Below, piece after piece: positions 25,414 through 37,435 of a stretch of DNA of 64,000 nucleotides. The notes under the pieces were generated by a model, which did no database searches, was not told the DNA's origin, and saw nothing but the letters and a program-made list of their open reading frames with translations. The stretch is from Sinohyriopsis cumingii (taxonomy: Eukaryota; Mollusca; Bivalvia; Unionida; Unionidae). Made by a program: the position numbers and the translations under genes. Positions within the stretch are counted from its first letter, which is position 1. Every line of letters starts with the position of its first letter. The stretch is taken from NCBI GenBank assembly GCA_028554795.2, contig CM068831.1:63826982-63890981 (forward strand), in the 5' to 3' direction.

Positions 25414-26221
25414 ATAATTCGCAATTTCTGTCATTCCTATGGTCAACCTGATCCAAGAAATAGCCTAGGTGGTCTGAATAGATTGCAGTTCATTTTTTGC
25501 AAAGAAATTTCCAGCAAATGCAATGTATGATTTTTCTGTAAATTACTGTAGTGACATACATCTGAGGCATACTTTTGTGTCCCAGAAGTAGATAAGGTGG
25601 TCTGAATGGTCAGATCTGACACCTTAGGTTCTATTCCACAGTTATTAAGTACTTTTGAAAGTGTGACAGCTTCAAGGTGAAGTTGTCTGCATTTGCAACA
25701 AGCACATTAGAGAGAATGTTGGCATACTTCTATGTTACTTTCAGTTACCTTAACTGAAATTTTTTTGTATTTAGTATTGGGGAAGCAGACTGATGATTCA
25801 AATGGTTGCTACCATGTGCTCAAGAAATTAACCTAAACTAGTTCAAAGTACACAAATTTTAGCCATTATTAAAAAATAGGCAAAATGAACTTTGCAAGAA
25901 CAGACAATACTAATATCGGAAATAACAATAAATGAATTATAAAAATAAAAAACAAGAAGAAGTTATTTTCTATTTTTTTTCCAAATTATCTTTGAACTTG
26001 ATGTCCAGGAAGTGAACAAGACCATGTAGAGCTAGCAGTCTTTTGACAGGTGCACATGTGAAGTAAGGCCTATCCAAGTACTTTGTAACCCAAATTACAC
26101 CAATCCAGCAAAGTTGTATACTCTTTAACCCAATGGAATGATAACACCATTACCACAGTAATATAATTTGGTTGTAAAATGCCACCATTGGCATACCTTT
26201 TAACTGGCTAAAGTGGATATA

Positions 26222-26893
26222 CAAGTAAGAAATTTATTTGAATATTTTGTTAAAGAAATCCCCCCAAAAAGGTCAGTTATATCAAATTTTACTCTATGCT
26301 ACCAACTGTCCCGTGTTTCGGGGCCCCGAGTGGCCGAGTGGTCTAAAGCGCTCTTCGTTACGGATCACTGCCATCTCACCTCTGTCTGCGGTGGTTCGAG
26401 TCTAAGATTCAGCCAATGTGGGCATGTGAGAAAGCCTGCCAGTAGCTTCTCGTGGGTCGGTGGTTCTTTCCGGGGTTTTCCGGGTTCTTCCTCCACCATT
26501 AATACTGGCTGCCATGTATAGCCTATTGTGCTGAAAAATGGCGTTAAACCCCACAACAACAACATGTCCCGTGTTTACGTGAATGTTGTATATGAACCTA
26601 TGTTTTCATAAATTTGCATGCATTAATATATTTGTTTAGAGGGTTACTTGTTAAAATCTTATTGCAGTTCATAAATAGTGTGATAAAGTAAGAAATCTAT
26701 TTGAATATTTTTTTAAGAAATTCCCCCAAAAGTCAATTATATTAGATTTTACTCTCTGCTACCAACTGTGTCGTGTTTCCGTGAATGTTGTATGTGAATC
26801 TGTATTTTGATAAATTTTCATGCATTAATATATTTTGTTAAGAGGGTTACTTGTTAAAATCTTGTTGCAGTTCATAAATAGTGTGATAAAATA
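26222..26893. repeat. ~210-bp tandem duplication, one copy split by a SINE
   Basis: AAGTAAGAAATTTATTTGAA at 26,222 recurs as AAGTAAGAAATCTATTTGAA near 26,687. Both copies run through TACCAACTGT...CGTGTTT, GTGAATGTTGTAT and GTTCATAAATAGTGTGATAA. The first copy contains a 246-bp SINE and the second does not. Confidence 0.9.
26319..26564 (+). mobile_element. SINE family B copy inside duplicated sequence
   Basis: Head CGGGGCCCCGAGTGGCCGAG with A box, B box GGTTCGAGTCT, tail CGTTAAACCCCACAACAACA. Target duplication TGTCCCGTGTTT lies at 26,307-26,318 and 26,565-26,576. The neighbouring duplicate gives the empty-site sequence. Confidence 0.95.
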
Positions 26894-27493
26894 AATTAAA
26901 AATGGCTGAGTTACAATTCATCACGCCTAATTTAGATGGCCCACATTGCACCCATATATGATACTTGGTAACATTTTTGTGAAGAAACACCAGGGCAAAG
27001 ATTATTTTTCATAATATTTTAATAATTTTATGCAAATCAGCTGAAGAAAAGCCTCAAACAGCTGTTCTACCTCAACATGAATTATGAATTTGGGAAATTT
27101 GTGTACAAAAAACTACATTATTAAAAAAAACAAGTTTGACTTTGACCATATCAGATACTGTATACCTGACTTTATAAAGCAGAGATTGTTACTTCATAGG
27201 TGAACTAAATCTTTACGGTTTCTACCTTCTTGTGTGTACAGTCAGTAACACATACATGGAAGATACATCCTTGAAAATATCCTTACCCTTGAAAACCTGT
27301 TGCTGGACAATGACAATTTTCATTTTGAAATTAAATCATGCATGAAATACCAGGGGTTCTAGGCTATTGGGAATCCTTGGTGGTGTGTGGTTAAAGATGA
27401 CAGGGAAAAGCAGGCTGGGGGGTGTGTATCCTACTTCACTGTAGACTTATGGTTTTATTATTAAAATACATCTGTCCATAATTACATTTGCAG

Positions 27494-27701
27494 CTATTGC
27501 TTGATGGATAGGTACCTAGCGGCAAGTGACAGGGCGGCCAATTACCTGGCCAGTCAAATCCAAGAAGATGGCACCTTGGCCAACTCTGAAGCTAACCAAG
27601 ACGTGGCAGCCATGTACAAACTGACAACTCTTCTTCTCATAAGTGGCAAAATCATGGAGGCTCAAAGGCTCTTAAACAGAATCAAGAAAGACTTCATGCA
27701 G
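27494..27701 (+). CDS. Nested gene exon 1: helical-barrel protein of unknown function
   Basis: The exon follows an acceptor-like TTTGCAG, and the first ATG is at 27,504. It encodes MDRYLAASDRAANYLASQIQ, EDGTLANSEANQDVAAMYKL and a Lys-rich helix ending MQ. A donor GTACTG follows, in phase 0. With the next three exons it gives about 346 residues. The pattern of a DG-L loop after a helix and repeated aromatic helix pairs resembles alpha/alpha six-hairpin barrels such as terpenoid-cyclase-like or glycosidase-like folds. No catalytic residue was recognised. An upstream non-coding exon probably exists, given the acceptor. Confidence 0.8.
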
Positions 27702-30151
27702 GTACTGAACACTTTAACAACATGATGTAACAGTGGACTTGATATTTTTATATCTCATGCAGGGGTTGAGTTAATACATTAATAATTTGAAAATCGTATC
27801 ATCATATAACAAAACCTTAGCTTACTTGACTCAGTGTTTCCCTTTACACACATTTGTGCGTCAGGGACTCACGCTGGAGAAAATTGACACATATTTTGTT
27901 GCCGTGAGGTTTTTTTACGCAAAGGATTCGCATGATGTGATCAGGATTTATTTAATATCCAATGCATTGGACGAGGGGTGGCATCATGTATACATCGAGC
28001 ACATGCATTAACTAGTGCCCCGCTTTGTTTACTCTCTTTGTTGCGCTCCTTTATTGCTCAACCATAAAATAAAGCATGGGAATATCTTTGCATGCATATG
28101 ATCATAAGATTTATTGTCAGATAAGAAAGCCTGTTTATGTAAAGTTAAATTTCTATGTACAATGCCATAATATCCAGTGCATGTGATCAGTTTTATTCAG
28201 GGTCTCCCATCAGCAAATTTGCATGGACTAAAGACAGAAAATTATCAAGGCACCATCAGTTAGTGGTGATGTGGTATCAAACTGGTTGGCTTTGCTGGTA
28301 AATTCTAGTGCTGTGACAGCATATTGCCACTGATGTCACTAGCACAATGCAGAGGTTTTTTGAAACATATTATACTGATATGTCAGTGTATTGCCACTGA
28401 TGTCACAGTCACAATACAGAGGTTTTGATGTGACACATTCTAACAGTGTATTGCCACTGATGTCAGTCATAATACAGAGGCAGACCTGCCAACCCATACA
28501 ATTTTGCTGTAAGTCTTATGAAAATCACCCTTAAAATATGAACATATGACATAAAGGCAAAAACTACAAAAAATGATCATTGCCAAAAAATCTGGAATTT
28601 TTTTTCATCCGTGCTTAATTTGGATCTGGGTTTCATATTAGAATTAGTGAAATTAATCAGAGAACCAGACTAACTTTACAGCAGCACATCAGACACTTTA
28701 AACTGCACCTATTTGTTCATGCGAAGCATCTGCATGATTAAACTGTTGATTATATAACTTTGTTAAAATGGTGTCTAGCAAGTGATGCATGTTTAAGATG
28801 AAAGGGAAAATAAGCTTCTTGAAAAGAGTTACTAATCAGCACAGAAGAATGAAAAGGAATATTCAGAATCTTGTGAATAATAGCTGGAAGGGACACAATT
28901 ATGCTTATTGGCCATCACGTGCCAATTTGAGCATGGCTCGTGGCAGGAGATGTGATTGCCGTCATCACATGAAATGGAAAAAGAAAATCCAAGAATTACG
29001 TCAAATTGAGAGATAGCATTAAGCCATTGAGCTGCATAGGGTTTGGAACTAGAGTTTTGTGCAACTGTACTAGTGGTAAATAAAGACTATGCGTACTTTA
29101 GAAACTTTTCATTTAAACATAATGTTTATCTTAGCTGCATGTTTCAAATACTGAACTTTTAATTACGTTTTCCAGCTTTACAAAATAGCAGTTTATAATA
29201 TTTTTAACACCTTACCAAAAACTGGTCAAACTTATGGAAAAAAAATCAACTGCCTTACTGAGATGGACTCATCAGGGTCTGCAGAGGTCTTGATTTGACA
29301 TATTCTAACAGTGTATTGCCACTGATCACCATCACAATGCAGAGGTCTCGATGTGATACATTTTTGTAATGTAACGGTGTTACAACACTAATATCATGTT
29401 TACAATACAGTGGTCCCCTTCTTATACGGCCACCCCTTCTGCAACGGGAAAGTGGCCTCATAAGATGGGTGACCTTTCCAGAGGGGGCTAAATCTTTTGT
29501 AAGAAGTATATGTAATGTTCATAATAAGAAAGCTATATGCTTCAGAGCTTTTAATATCCTCATTTAATATATTCATTTGAAAGTAATATTAATTATAAAA
29601 TGGTTCTTCTTGTTTTTAGAATAGACTTTTTTCAACTGAACATAGTTTTTATTCTCAGTGTAAGCATGAAATGTGAGTGGGGTATTGTTGTCATGCACAT
29701 TGCAAATCAATTCAAAAAATGTCATTTTCATTGTGGTACATACATAATTCTCTTTCTGTTTGCTCCATTTTCCCATTGCAGCTGAATATTCTCCATATTG
29801 GTTATGATGTTTATTCAAGTCCTTTCAACATAAAAATGGTTTGGCAAGTTCCCCCAATGTTGTTGAGTCGAATAACTTTGTCTTTCTTCTAAAGTAATAA
29901 GTCTCCATGTATGTGATGACATGTTAAAGTTTTGCAATGAGGCGATTTAGTTATGCAGATGACACTTTTATAGAGCGGAAGAAAATGCCTTCTTGATAAA
30001 GGAAGTGATTCATGTACTGTTACGTGATTTTTGGGTCTTTGTCTGTTACCGTTTTGTTCAAGGTTAATTTTTCTTTGACTGCGTTAATCTTCAAAATCTA
30101 TGTTGAGCCAATGCTGACCATGTTATGATCTTGACAGTTACATCCAGTTGT
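27702..30151. other. Intron 1 of the nested gene, first part
   Basis: Holds a dispersed ~75-bp repeat in two blocks (28,300-28,480 and 29,270-29,400), with the core AGTGTATTGCCACTGATGTC plus ACAATGCAGAGGTTTTGATG. A third block lies at 31,360-31,470. Nothing else was recognised. Confidence 0.55.
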
Positions 30152-30164
30152 AATCATCAAAGAG

Positions 30165-30413
30165 GGGCCCTGAGTGGCCGAGTGGTCTAAAGTGCTCTTC
30201 GTTATGGATCACTGCCATCTCACCTCTGTCTGCGGCAGTTCGAGTCTAAGATTCAGCCAGTGTGGGTATGTGAGAAAGCTTGCCAGTAGCTTCTCGTGAG
30301 TTGGTGGTTCTTTCCGGGGTTTTCCCGGGTTCTTCCTCCACCATTAATACTGGCCGCCATGTATAGCCTATCGTGTGCTGAAAAATGGCGTTAAACCCCA
30401 CAACAACAACAAC
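30165..30413 (+). mobile_element. SINE family B copy
   Basis: Complete head to CAA tail. Target duplication AATCATCAAAGAG lies at 30,152-30,164 and 30,414-30,426. Confidence 0.95.
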
Positions 30414-30569
30414 AATCATCAAAGAGAAGAACTCGACAGCTGTGTGAAGACCAAAACTCTATCACAACATTGTTGAGCCAATTCCTGTAAAAGCTGGCTT
30501 TTATTGATAATGATGATGGATTAATCTTGGTGTTACATGTACTTTAGCCAATTCTTCTTTCAGTAATGG

Positions 30570-30820
30570 GTGCCCCAAGTGGCCGAGTGGTCTAAAGCGC
30601 TCTCCGTTATGGATCACTGCCATCTCACCTCTGTCTGCGTAGGTTCGAGTCTCGGATTCGGTCAATGTGGGTATGTGAGAAAGCTTACCAGTAGCTTCTT
30701 GAGGGTCGGTTTTTCTTTCTGGGGTTTTCCTGGGTTCTTCCTCCACCATTAATACTGGCCGCCATGTACAGCCTATCGTGTGCTGAAAAATGGCGTTAAG
30801 CCCTACAACAACAACAACAA
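30570..30820 (+). mobile_element. SINE family B copy
   Basis: Complete. Head TGCCCCAAGTGGCCGAGTGG, B box GGTTCGAGTCTC. Target duplication CTTTCAGTAATGG lies at 30,557-30,569 and 30,821-30,833. Confidence 0.95.
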
Positions 30821-30970
30821 CTTTCAGTAATGGAGACCTGACATTGGGAGACAGGTATCGGTAGAAATAATTGGATTACTTACCATATGAAATATATATT
30901 GGGTCTGGACACATTTGAAGTAAAATGTGGCTGCTTGTGAACATTTTACACTTTTGTACTAATATGCTTG

Positions 30971-31223
30971 GGGCCCCGAGTGGCCAAGCGGTCTAAAGCA
31001 CTCTCCGTTATGGATCACTGCCATCTCACCTCTGTCTGCGCCGATTCGAGTCTAGGATTCAGCCAATGTGGGTATGTGAGAAAGCTTGCCAGTAGCTTCT
31101 CGAGGGTCGGTGGTTCTTTCCGGGGATTTCCAGGTTTCTTCCTCCACCATTAATACTGGCCGCCATGTATAGCCTATCGTGTGCTGAAAAATGGCATTAA
31201 ACCCCACAACAACAACAACAACA
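30971..31223 (+). mobile_element. SINE family B copy
   Basis: Complete. Head GGGCCCCGAGTGGCCAAGCG. Target duplication ACTAATATGCTTG lies at 30,958-30,970 and 31,224-31,236. Confidence 0.95.
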
Positions 31224-31723
31224 ACTAATATGCTTGCTACTGGTCACGTTAGAAGGTTGGCCATTCTTGAAGGGTACTTTTCAACACAAACTCATTGGTG
31301 CCATGGGATTCTGGCCATAAAAAGAAGGTGACTGGGTCAGGGATGGCTGTTCAAGGGGGGATCACTGTACAGAGATCTTGTTGTGATACATATTATAGTG
31401 CTGTGACAATATATTGTCACTGATGTCACATACACAGTACAGAAATCTTGATATAATACATACAAGGTGCAGTTTTTAAAAAATCATCAGTTTTTTTCAA
31501 TGCCATTCAGAGTATTTTTGCAAATCATACCTTGCCTACCATGAATAAATGCTTAATCATCTGTCCACCATAATAGCATTGTATATCCCACATAACACAA
31601 ATTATGGTTGCCCCATGTCCAAAGTGAAGGGTGCTCAGGCAGAGAAACACCTACTTCAACACCTACACTTAGGTTGGTATGCTAATTAGCTACTCAGAGT
31701 CATATGGCATATGTATTTTACAG

Positions 31724-31851
31724 GTCAATGGAGATGTTGTGTCATTTCCAGATAAGTCGGGAAGAGACCGTAAGAGCAGCAGTGATGCCATGTCCCACCA
31801 CTGGAACTATCTCAATGTTTGGATAGCCATGGGGGCTCAGAGGCTTGGCAG
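31724..31851 (+). CDS. Nested gene exon 2
   Basis: The 128-bp exon encodes VNGDVVSFPDKSGRDRKSSS, then DAMSHHWNYLNVWIAMGAQR and LG plus two bases. Acceptor TTTTACAG and donor GTGAGT flank it. W-Y-N-WI-M-AQRLGR is the type of helix that lines the barrel in six-hairpin proteins. Confidence 0.85.
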
Positions 31852-32653
31852 GTGAGTGAAGCCTGTTCACTTGAGTCTCGTGGTTTTGACTTATTTTAAT
31901 ATTTCATAGTAGAATAGTGGATGTAAAGAAACACTGTTTGGACATGGCCATTGTTTATTATTTATTCCAAATACTACATTTTCTCTTGATCATTCTTTGG
32001 GTGTATGTATCAAACTTGATGAAAAAACTGATCACACCAGCAATAATTGGAAGCAATTTTTCTATGTACATGCAATTATGGTGGAATCTGAATTCTTGGA
32101 AAGGGTTTATGATCAATTTCTGTTTTACTAGATTACCTGGCTACAAGACCAAGTGAGTGGTACGATCCTTTGTATGTTTTCCATTGTCTGTCATGGATTG
32201 TTCACTTATTCTGTATAAAAAAACGTTCAGCGGAATTTGACCAAATTTGACAGAAAATATCGTGACATGAAGCTCTTTCTAATTTGTTACATAATGCTAA
32301 TCTGCCGCAATTACTAAAGCAGAAAAACCATTAAACAGCTTCTCTACAAAATTTGACCATATTTAAACAGAAGCATCCTCGCTGAAGGTCTTCTTAGTTT
32401 GTTCCACATAATGCTAATCAGCCATTAAATATGGCAGCCATTGCTCAAAATTTGAAGAAAAAACATAAAATGACTTGTTTCCAAAATCATCTCGACAGAA
32501 TTTGACAAAATTTGATGAAAATCATTGTGGTTTAAAGCTCTTTCAGATTTGTTCAGATAATGCCAATCCACGATCAGCTTTTCCCACCATATATACAGGT
32601 GGAAAACAACTTCTGAACAGTATTTGACCAGATTTTACAGAAAGCATCCGCGC

Positions 32654-32931
32654 CACTCTGGTGGCCTATATGGAAGGTAGTGGGTTCGATCCCCGGCTGA
32701 GTCATACCAAAGACTTACAAAAATGGTACTAACAGCTGCCTCGCTAGGTGCTCAGCATTAAGAGGTTAGTGTTAGGACTGGTTGGCCTGGTGTCAGGATA
32801 ATGTGACTGGGTGGGACATCGTGCTACATGTCTGCGGCATGATGCCCCAGTATTAGACATCAGTATAAACTGTCACACTGCAGGCATCTTAGCGATGTGA
32901 CTGAATTTGTTTTAAAGCTACATTAAAAATC
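32654..32931 (+). mobile_element. SINE family A copy, damaged head
   Basis: ACTCTGGTGGCCTATATGG leads into GGTAGTGGGTTCGATCCCCG. The middle part and the AAAGCTACATTAAAAATCCC tail are intact. Confidence 0.88.
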
Positions 32932-33039
32932 CCTTGAAAGGAATGGTGCTTTACTGGGAAAAAGAGATTCCCGGAATTCAAGATAATACCATTTCTTCCT
33001 TTTAAATGGTGAATATTGAAACCATATTGTACATTCTAA

Positions 33040-33270
33040 CGCAATAACAATACTTTTAGATTAGCTGCTGTGGTGGACAAGTTGGATGTCAGATTGATAC
33101 CAATTTCATATAGGACAAAGTAAACATTATAAGTCTTTTGGTGAAAACCTGATGTCGTAATTATCATAATTTTGGGGGTGGGGTATTGACAAGTTTTTTT
33201 TCAAGACATCTACAATGGCAGCCATAAAGCATGTACAACTGATACCATCTTTCTCCAGGACAAACAAAAT
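33040..33270. repeat. Fragment of the ~145-bp tandem-repeat element
   Basis: One to two diverged units with GGATGTCAGATTGATACCA, ATTATAAGTCTTTTGGTGAA and AAGACATCTACAATGGCAGC. Very similar to the 44.1-kb copy. Confidence 0.6.
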
Positions 33271-33274
33271 TAAA

Positions 33275-34010
33275 GAATAATCTTAAATCAGTTGGTACCT
33301 TTTCAAGCAAGAAATAATCTTGCACCATTTTGGTACATGCCAGAGTGAGAAAAAATCTTCCATCAGTTTGCTACCTGTTAGAGTCATGAACAATCTTATA
33401 TCAGTTTGGCAACTGTCCACGGGGGCCCAGAGTGGCCGAGTGGTCTAAAGCGCTCTCCATTACGGATCACTGCCTTCTCATCTCTGTCTGCATGGGTTCG
33501 AGTCTCGGATTTGACCAATGTGGGTATGTGAGAAAGTTTGCCAGTAGCTTCTCATGGGTCAGTGGTTCTTTCCGGGGTTTTTCCGGGTTCTTCCTCCACC
33601 ACTTATACTGGCCGCCATGTATAGCCTATCGTGTGCTGAAAAAAGGCGTTAAACCCTACAACACCAACACGAACTGTCCACGTGTGGAATAATATGACAT
33701 CAGTTTGGTACTTGTCAGAATATAGAATAATCTTTCTTCAGTTTGGTACCTGTCAAAGTCAGGAATAATCTTACTTCAGTTTGCTACCAGTCCAAATGAG
33801 GAAAAATCTTTTATCAGTTTGTTACCTGTCTGAGTAAGAGATAATCTTTCATCAGTTTGGTACCTATCACTAAAGAATAATCTGTCATCAGTTTGGTATC
33901 TGTCACAGTGAGAAATAATCTTAACATCTCTATGGTACCTGTAAGTGAGGAAAAATCTTTCATCAGTTTGGTACCTGTCAGAGTGAGGAAAAATTACTTC
34001 AGACCATTTT
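33275..34010. repeat. ~36-bp degenerate minisatellite, split by a SINE
   Basis: Unit close to GAATAATCTTTCATCAGTTT + GGTACCTGTCAGAGTA, about 14 copies on the two sides of the SINE at 33,422. Confidence 0.8.
33422..33671 (+). mobile_element. SINE family B copy
   Basis: Complete. Target duplication AACTGTCCACG lies at 33,411-33,421 and 33,672-33,682. It is inserted inside the ~36-bp repeat array. Confidence 0.93.
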
Positions 34011-34805
34011 CAGTCACTCACCTGTAGTTTTAGTACTCCCAGATTAATTAGATTTTAACTTACGGTTAAATTACTCACAGGATAATAAAGTTGTACACTG
34101 CCTAAATAGCTGATGGAATTTTATTGTTGTTAAACCCCCCACTAATGTGGATGGGATAATTAATGTTTTCTTTGTCTATTCTTTTTTCCATCTGTCTGTT
34201 TATTCATCTTAGTTACATCTTGCATTATGATCAGTTTCACATGCACTGTTGGTTGCAGGGTCATAATGTGTTGTGTATAGATACCACTGATTGAGTGCAA
34301 CATCCTGTCAGCAAAAGTAGGTCAATTTCACTTATATTTAACACTTCATCGAATTTTCTGAGCACAACTGAAACAAATTTCTCTATCATATCCATTCACT
34401 GATGTTAACTTGAAAACAAATAAATATATTTACTGTATAAAGTTTTAGAAATAGTAATTTTTCCAAAGTATTTACATGAGATATACCATAAAACTATGCT
34501 TGTTAATAATAAAATGGCAAATCTTGACAGTTATTTTTAGCTAATTTGCATCACTGTGGATTTATTTTCCATATAATCTCTGCTGTGTTTCATCAGATTA
34601 CCTATTACCATGCACACTGTAACTATTTTATTTTAGTATGTCTGAAATTAGGATAAAGAATAAAGTTACAGACCAAAACTTTACAAAATCTTTATATGCA
34701 TTAAAAAAATGTTCACAAGAAAATATATGGTGCCAGAAAGAGTAAAATGCCTGTGTACATTGAAGCTTTGATACAGATTCTTGAAAATTGCTTAATTTCT
34801 TTAAG
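34011..34805. other. Intron 2 of the nested gene, last part
   Basis: AT-rich, no repeat or coding signal recognised. Confidence 0.5.
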
Positions 34806-34966
34806 GTTTGACGTGTCATCGAGGATTTTTGCCTACAGCAAAACGTTCTACAGTCGAGCTGTAAATGCTTGCTGTGTAACCGACCCATATGACCCCCATA
34901 ATAATGAGCAGACGGTAGATACTCTCAACACAGCCCACTTGGGCCTCTTGCTGCTTTTCTTTGGTG
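34806..34966 (+). CDS. Nested gene exon 3
   Basis: The 161-bp exon completes the Arg codon and encodes FDVSSRIFAYSKTFYSRAVN, ACCVTDPYDPHNNEQTVDTL and NTAHLGLLLLFFG, plus one base of an Asp codon. Acceptor TTTAAG and donor GTAAGT flank it. D-L-TAHLGLL--YFG looks like a conserved core helix. Confidence 0.87.
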
Positions 34967-35234
34967 GTAAGTTGTAACTGTGGGTCTGATTTCATAGATA
35001 TCATTATTAATTCTGAGATTATCTATGAGATTAAAAATATGAAACTTTTTGTAACCTTATAAACAGCAGAATGTACATGCCAAGTTTTTGCACTAAACAC
35101 ATAATCAGCTTGCTTCCAGGACACTTTGTTTTATTCAACTGAAACACATTACTTACCTTCAGTATAATAACTATACAAATAATACAATGCAATCAGTTTG
35201 TTGGCAAAGTGTCAGGTTCTGTTTTAAATTTCAG

Positions 35235-35788
35235 ATCTTGAAATGGCAAAGGCCTGTGGTGAGACATTGATATCATTTGTAGACAGGCAGCCAGATTTTG
35301 ACACAATATTTTATCAGCGTATGTCAGCAAAGACGGGGGAACTGATTACAAATCAAATACCGGACAGCCTTGCTCCCCACTTTGTCATCAGAAAAAATCA
35401 ACCGTACCAACTGTATTTCTACATTGGATATTATGCTATCTTCATGACAAAGCTTTACAAAGTTACACAAGAGAGAAAGTACATTGAATATGCTCAGAAA
35501 GTACTTGACTTTGCTTTGGGTTGTGATAAAAGCTTATACAGCTTTTTCCTAAGTCACAAAGTTGCTTATGGTGCTGCATTAGTGGCATCAGAAACCAAAC
35601 TTGAGAAATACCACAACCTTGCTACAACCATAGCAGACTTTCTTGTCTCACAACAGACAGATGAAGGACTGTTTTGTAAAGACCTGGGAATCATTGACAA
35701 GTTTGACCAGTCAACGGAGATTGGAATCTGGTTACGGGAAATACATGCAGAACTGGCCAGTCAGAATACAACTTTCATTACAAAATGA
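35235..35788 (+). CDS. Nested gene exon 4 (last) with stop
   Basis: The exon runs from an acceptor TTTCAG to a TGA stop and encodes about 184 residues. These include DLEMAKACGETLISFVDRQP, NQPYQLYFYIGYYAIFMTKL, YIEYAQKVLDFALGCDKSLY, FFLSHKVAYGAALVASETKL and FDQSTEIGIWLREIHAEL. These are repeated amphipathic helix pairs with short loops. The gene lies within an intron of the aminopeptidase gene, on the opposite strand. Frames and splice phases are intact, so it is probably expressed. The function is unknown; homologues could be bacterial-type or protist, which only a database search would settle. Confidence 0.88.
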
Positions 35789-35954
35789 AACCCATCATAA
35801 TATTATGGATGAAAATATTACACTTGTATGTAATATCCCCTTAATACAATATATATTATGTTTATGAAAACTAATTTTGCAGGAACAGCCAATTTAATGT
35901 CAGATAGATTCTATTTTTATCTTATAGATCATATTTAACTCTTAGTTGTCATGG

Positions 35955-35960
35955 AATAAA
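35955..35960 (+). promoter_or_regulatory. Poly(A) signal of the nested gene
   Basis: The first AATAAA after the stop codon, 167 bases downstream. It is a plausible 3' end, given by sequence alone. Confidence 0.6.
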
Positions 35961-36079
35961 GTCATCTGTGGGTCATTTGTAAAATGGTTTGCTTTTGCTA
36001 ATTAGGATATTTATTTTAAAAAATATTCTGGATATTGCAAAAGCTATTTAGCAGCTATCAGCTGATTGAAGTAGATTAG

Positions 36080-36990
36080 GTTAACAGTGATTTCAAGTAA
36101 CCAATACTGTTTCAACATTAAAATAGTGCTCATTTCACCAATGCTTGTACTGATTTAACATTAAAATAACCCTGGTATAACCAGTACTTGTAGCAATTTC
36201 ACATTAAAATAATACTTGTATAAGCAGTACTTGTACTGATTTAACATTCAAATAGCACTGGTATAACCAGTACTTTTACTGATTTCACATTAAAATAGCA
36301 CTGATATAAATATTACTTGTACTGAGTCATCAGAAAGTAACACTGGTATAACCAGTACTTGTACTGATTGAACATTAAAATAACAATAGTATAACCAGTA
36401 CTTGTACTGATTTAACATTAAAGTAACACTGGTATAACCAGTACTTGTACTGATTTAACATTAAAATAATAGTATAACCAGTACTTGTACTGATTTAACA
36501 TTAAAATAACAATAGTATAAATGGTACTTGTATTGATTTAACATTAAAATACCATTGGTATAACCAGTACTTGTACTGATTTAACATTAAAGTAACACTG
36601 GTATAACCAGTACTTGTACTGATTTAACATTAAAATAACAATAGTATAACCAGTACTTGTACTGATTTAACATTAACATAAAACTAATTTAAACTATACA
36701 TGTAACCATTTGACACTAACTTAACACTGTTTTAACCACATGCTTGATCTTATTGAATCTTAAAGTAGCACTCTTTTAACCAGTACTTAAATGTATTCAT
36801 CATTAAATAACACTATTTTAACTAATACTTGTACTTATTCAGAATTAAAGTTACACTGTTTTAACCAGTACTTGTACATATTTATCATTAAAGTAACACA
36901 ATTTTTAACCAATACTTGTATTTATTCAAGATTAAAGTAACACTGTTTTAACCAATGCTTGTACTGATTCAAGGTTAAAGTTAGTATTGC
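36080..36990. repeat. ~43-bp minisatellite, about 20 copies
   Basis: Unit TTAACATTAAAATAACACTG + GTATAACCAGTACTTGTACTGAT. Homogeneous in the middle and decayed at the ends. It lies just beyond the poly(A) signal of the nested gene. Confidence 0.9.
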
Positions 36991-37244
36991 AATGAAACCC
37001 TGTTTTAACACACTTTGTTTTAACAAGAATTCAGATTTAGCACGGACTGCAATGTCTCCCCGAATTTTGCAGTTTCACCAATTTCTTGGAGTATTAGAAA
37101 TTTACCAGAGTTTGATTTGATAATTTGGCAAGATGTGTTGTATTCATGAAGAGAACAATTATCTGCTGGCTGCTTATTTTTTAAAAAGATGTTAGCTTCA
37201 TAAAAAGCTGACAACTGATAATCTAATTATGACTGAACCATCAG

Positions 37245-37435
37245 CAATAAAGCCATTAAGTCTTCTTTGTGTTTGTCTTCAATGCATCCTGTGTACAATC
37301 ATTGCTTTGTGTTTGTCTTCAATGCATTCTGTGTACAGTCATTGCTTTGTGTTTGTTTTCAGTGCATTCTGTATACAATCATTGCTTTGTTTGTCTTCAA
37401 TACATTCTGTGTACAATCTTTGTTCAATCCATTTT
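37245..37435. repeat. ~40-bp tandem repeat, about 4 copies
   Basis: Unit CATTGCTTTGTGTTTGTCTT + CAATGCATTCTGTGTACAAT. The 92-codon frame across it is an artefact. Confidence 0.85.

Noticed and set aside
26319..26400. tRNA-Leu/Ser-like gene
   Set aside because: Head of SINE family B, with CAA tail and target duplication.
28789..29016. 75-codon basic frame with Arg/Lys-rich sequence
   Set aside because: No homology recognised, lies in an intron, and ends among repeats; composition alone is not evidence.
36080..36990. Regular 43-bp repeats that might suggest a CRISPR array or regulatory array
   Set aside because: Whole-unit tandem repetition with no spacers; typical minisatellite.
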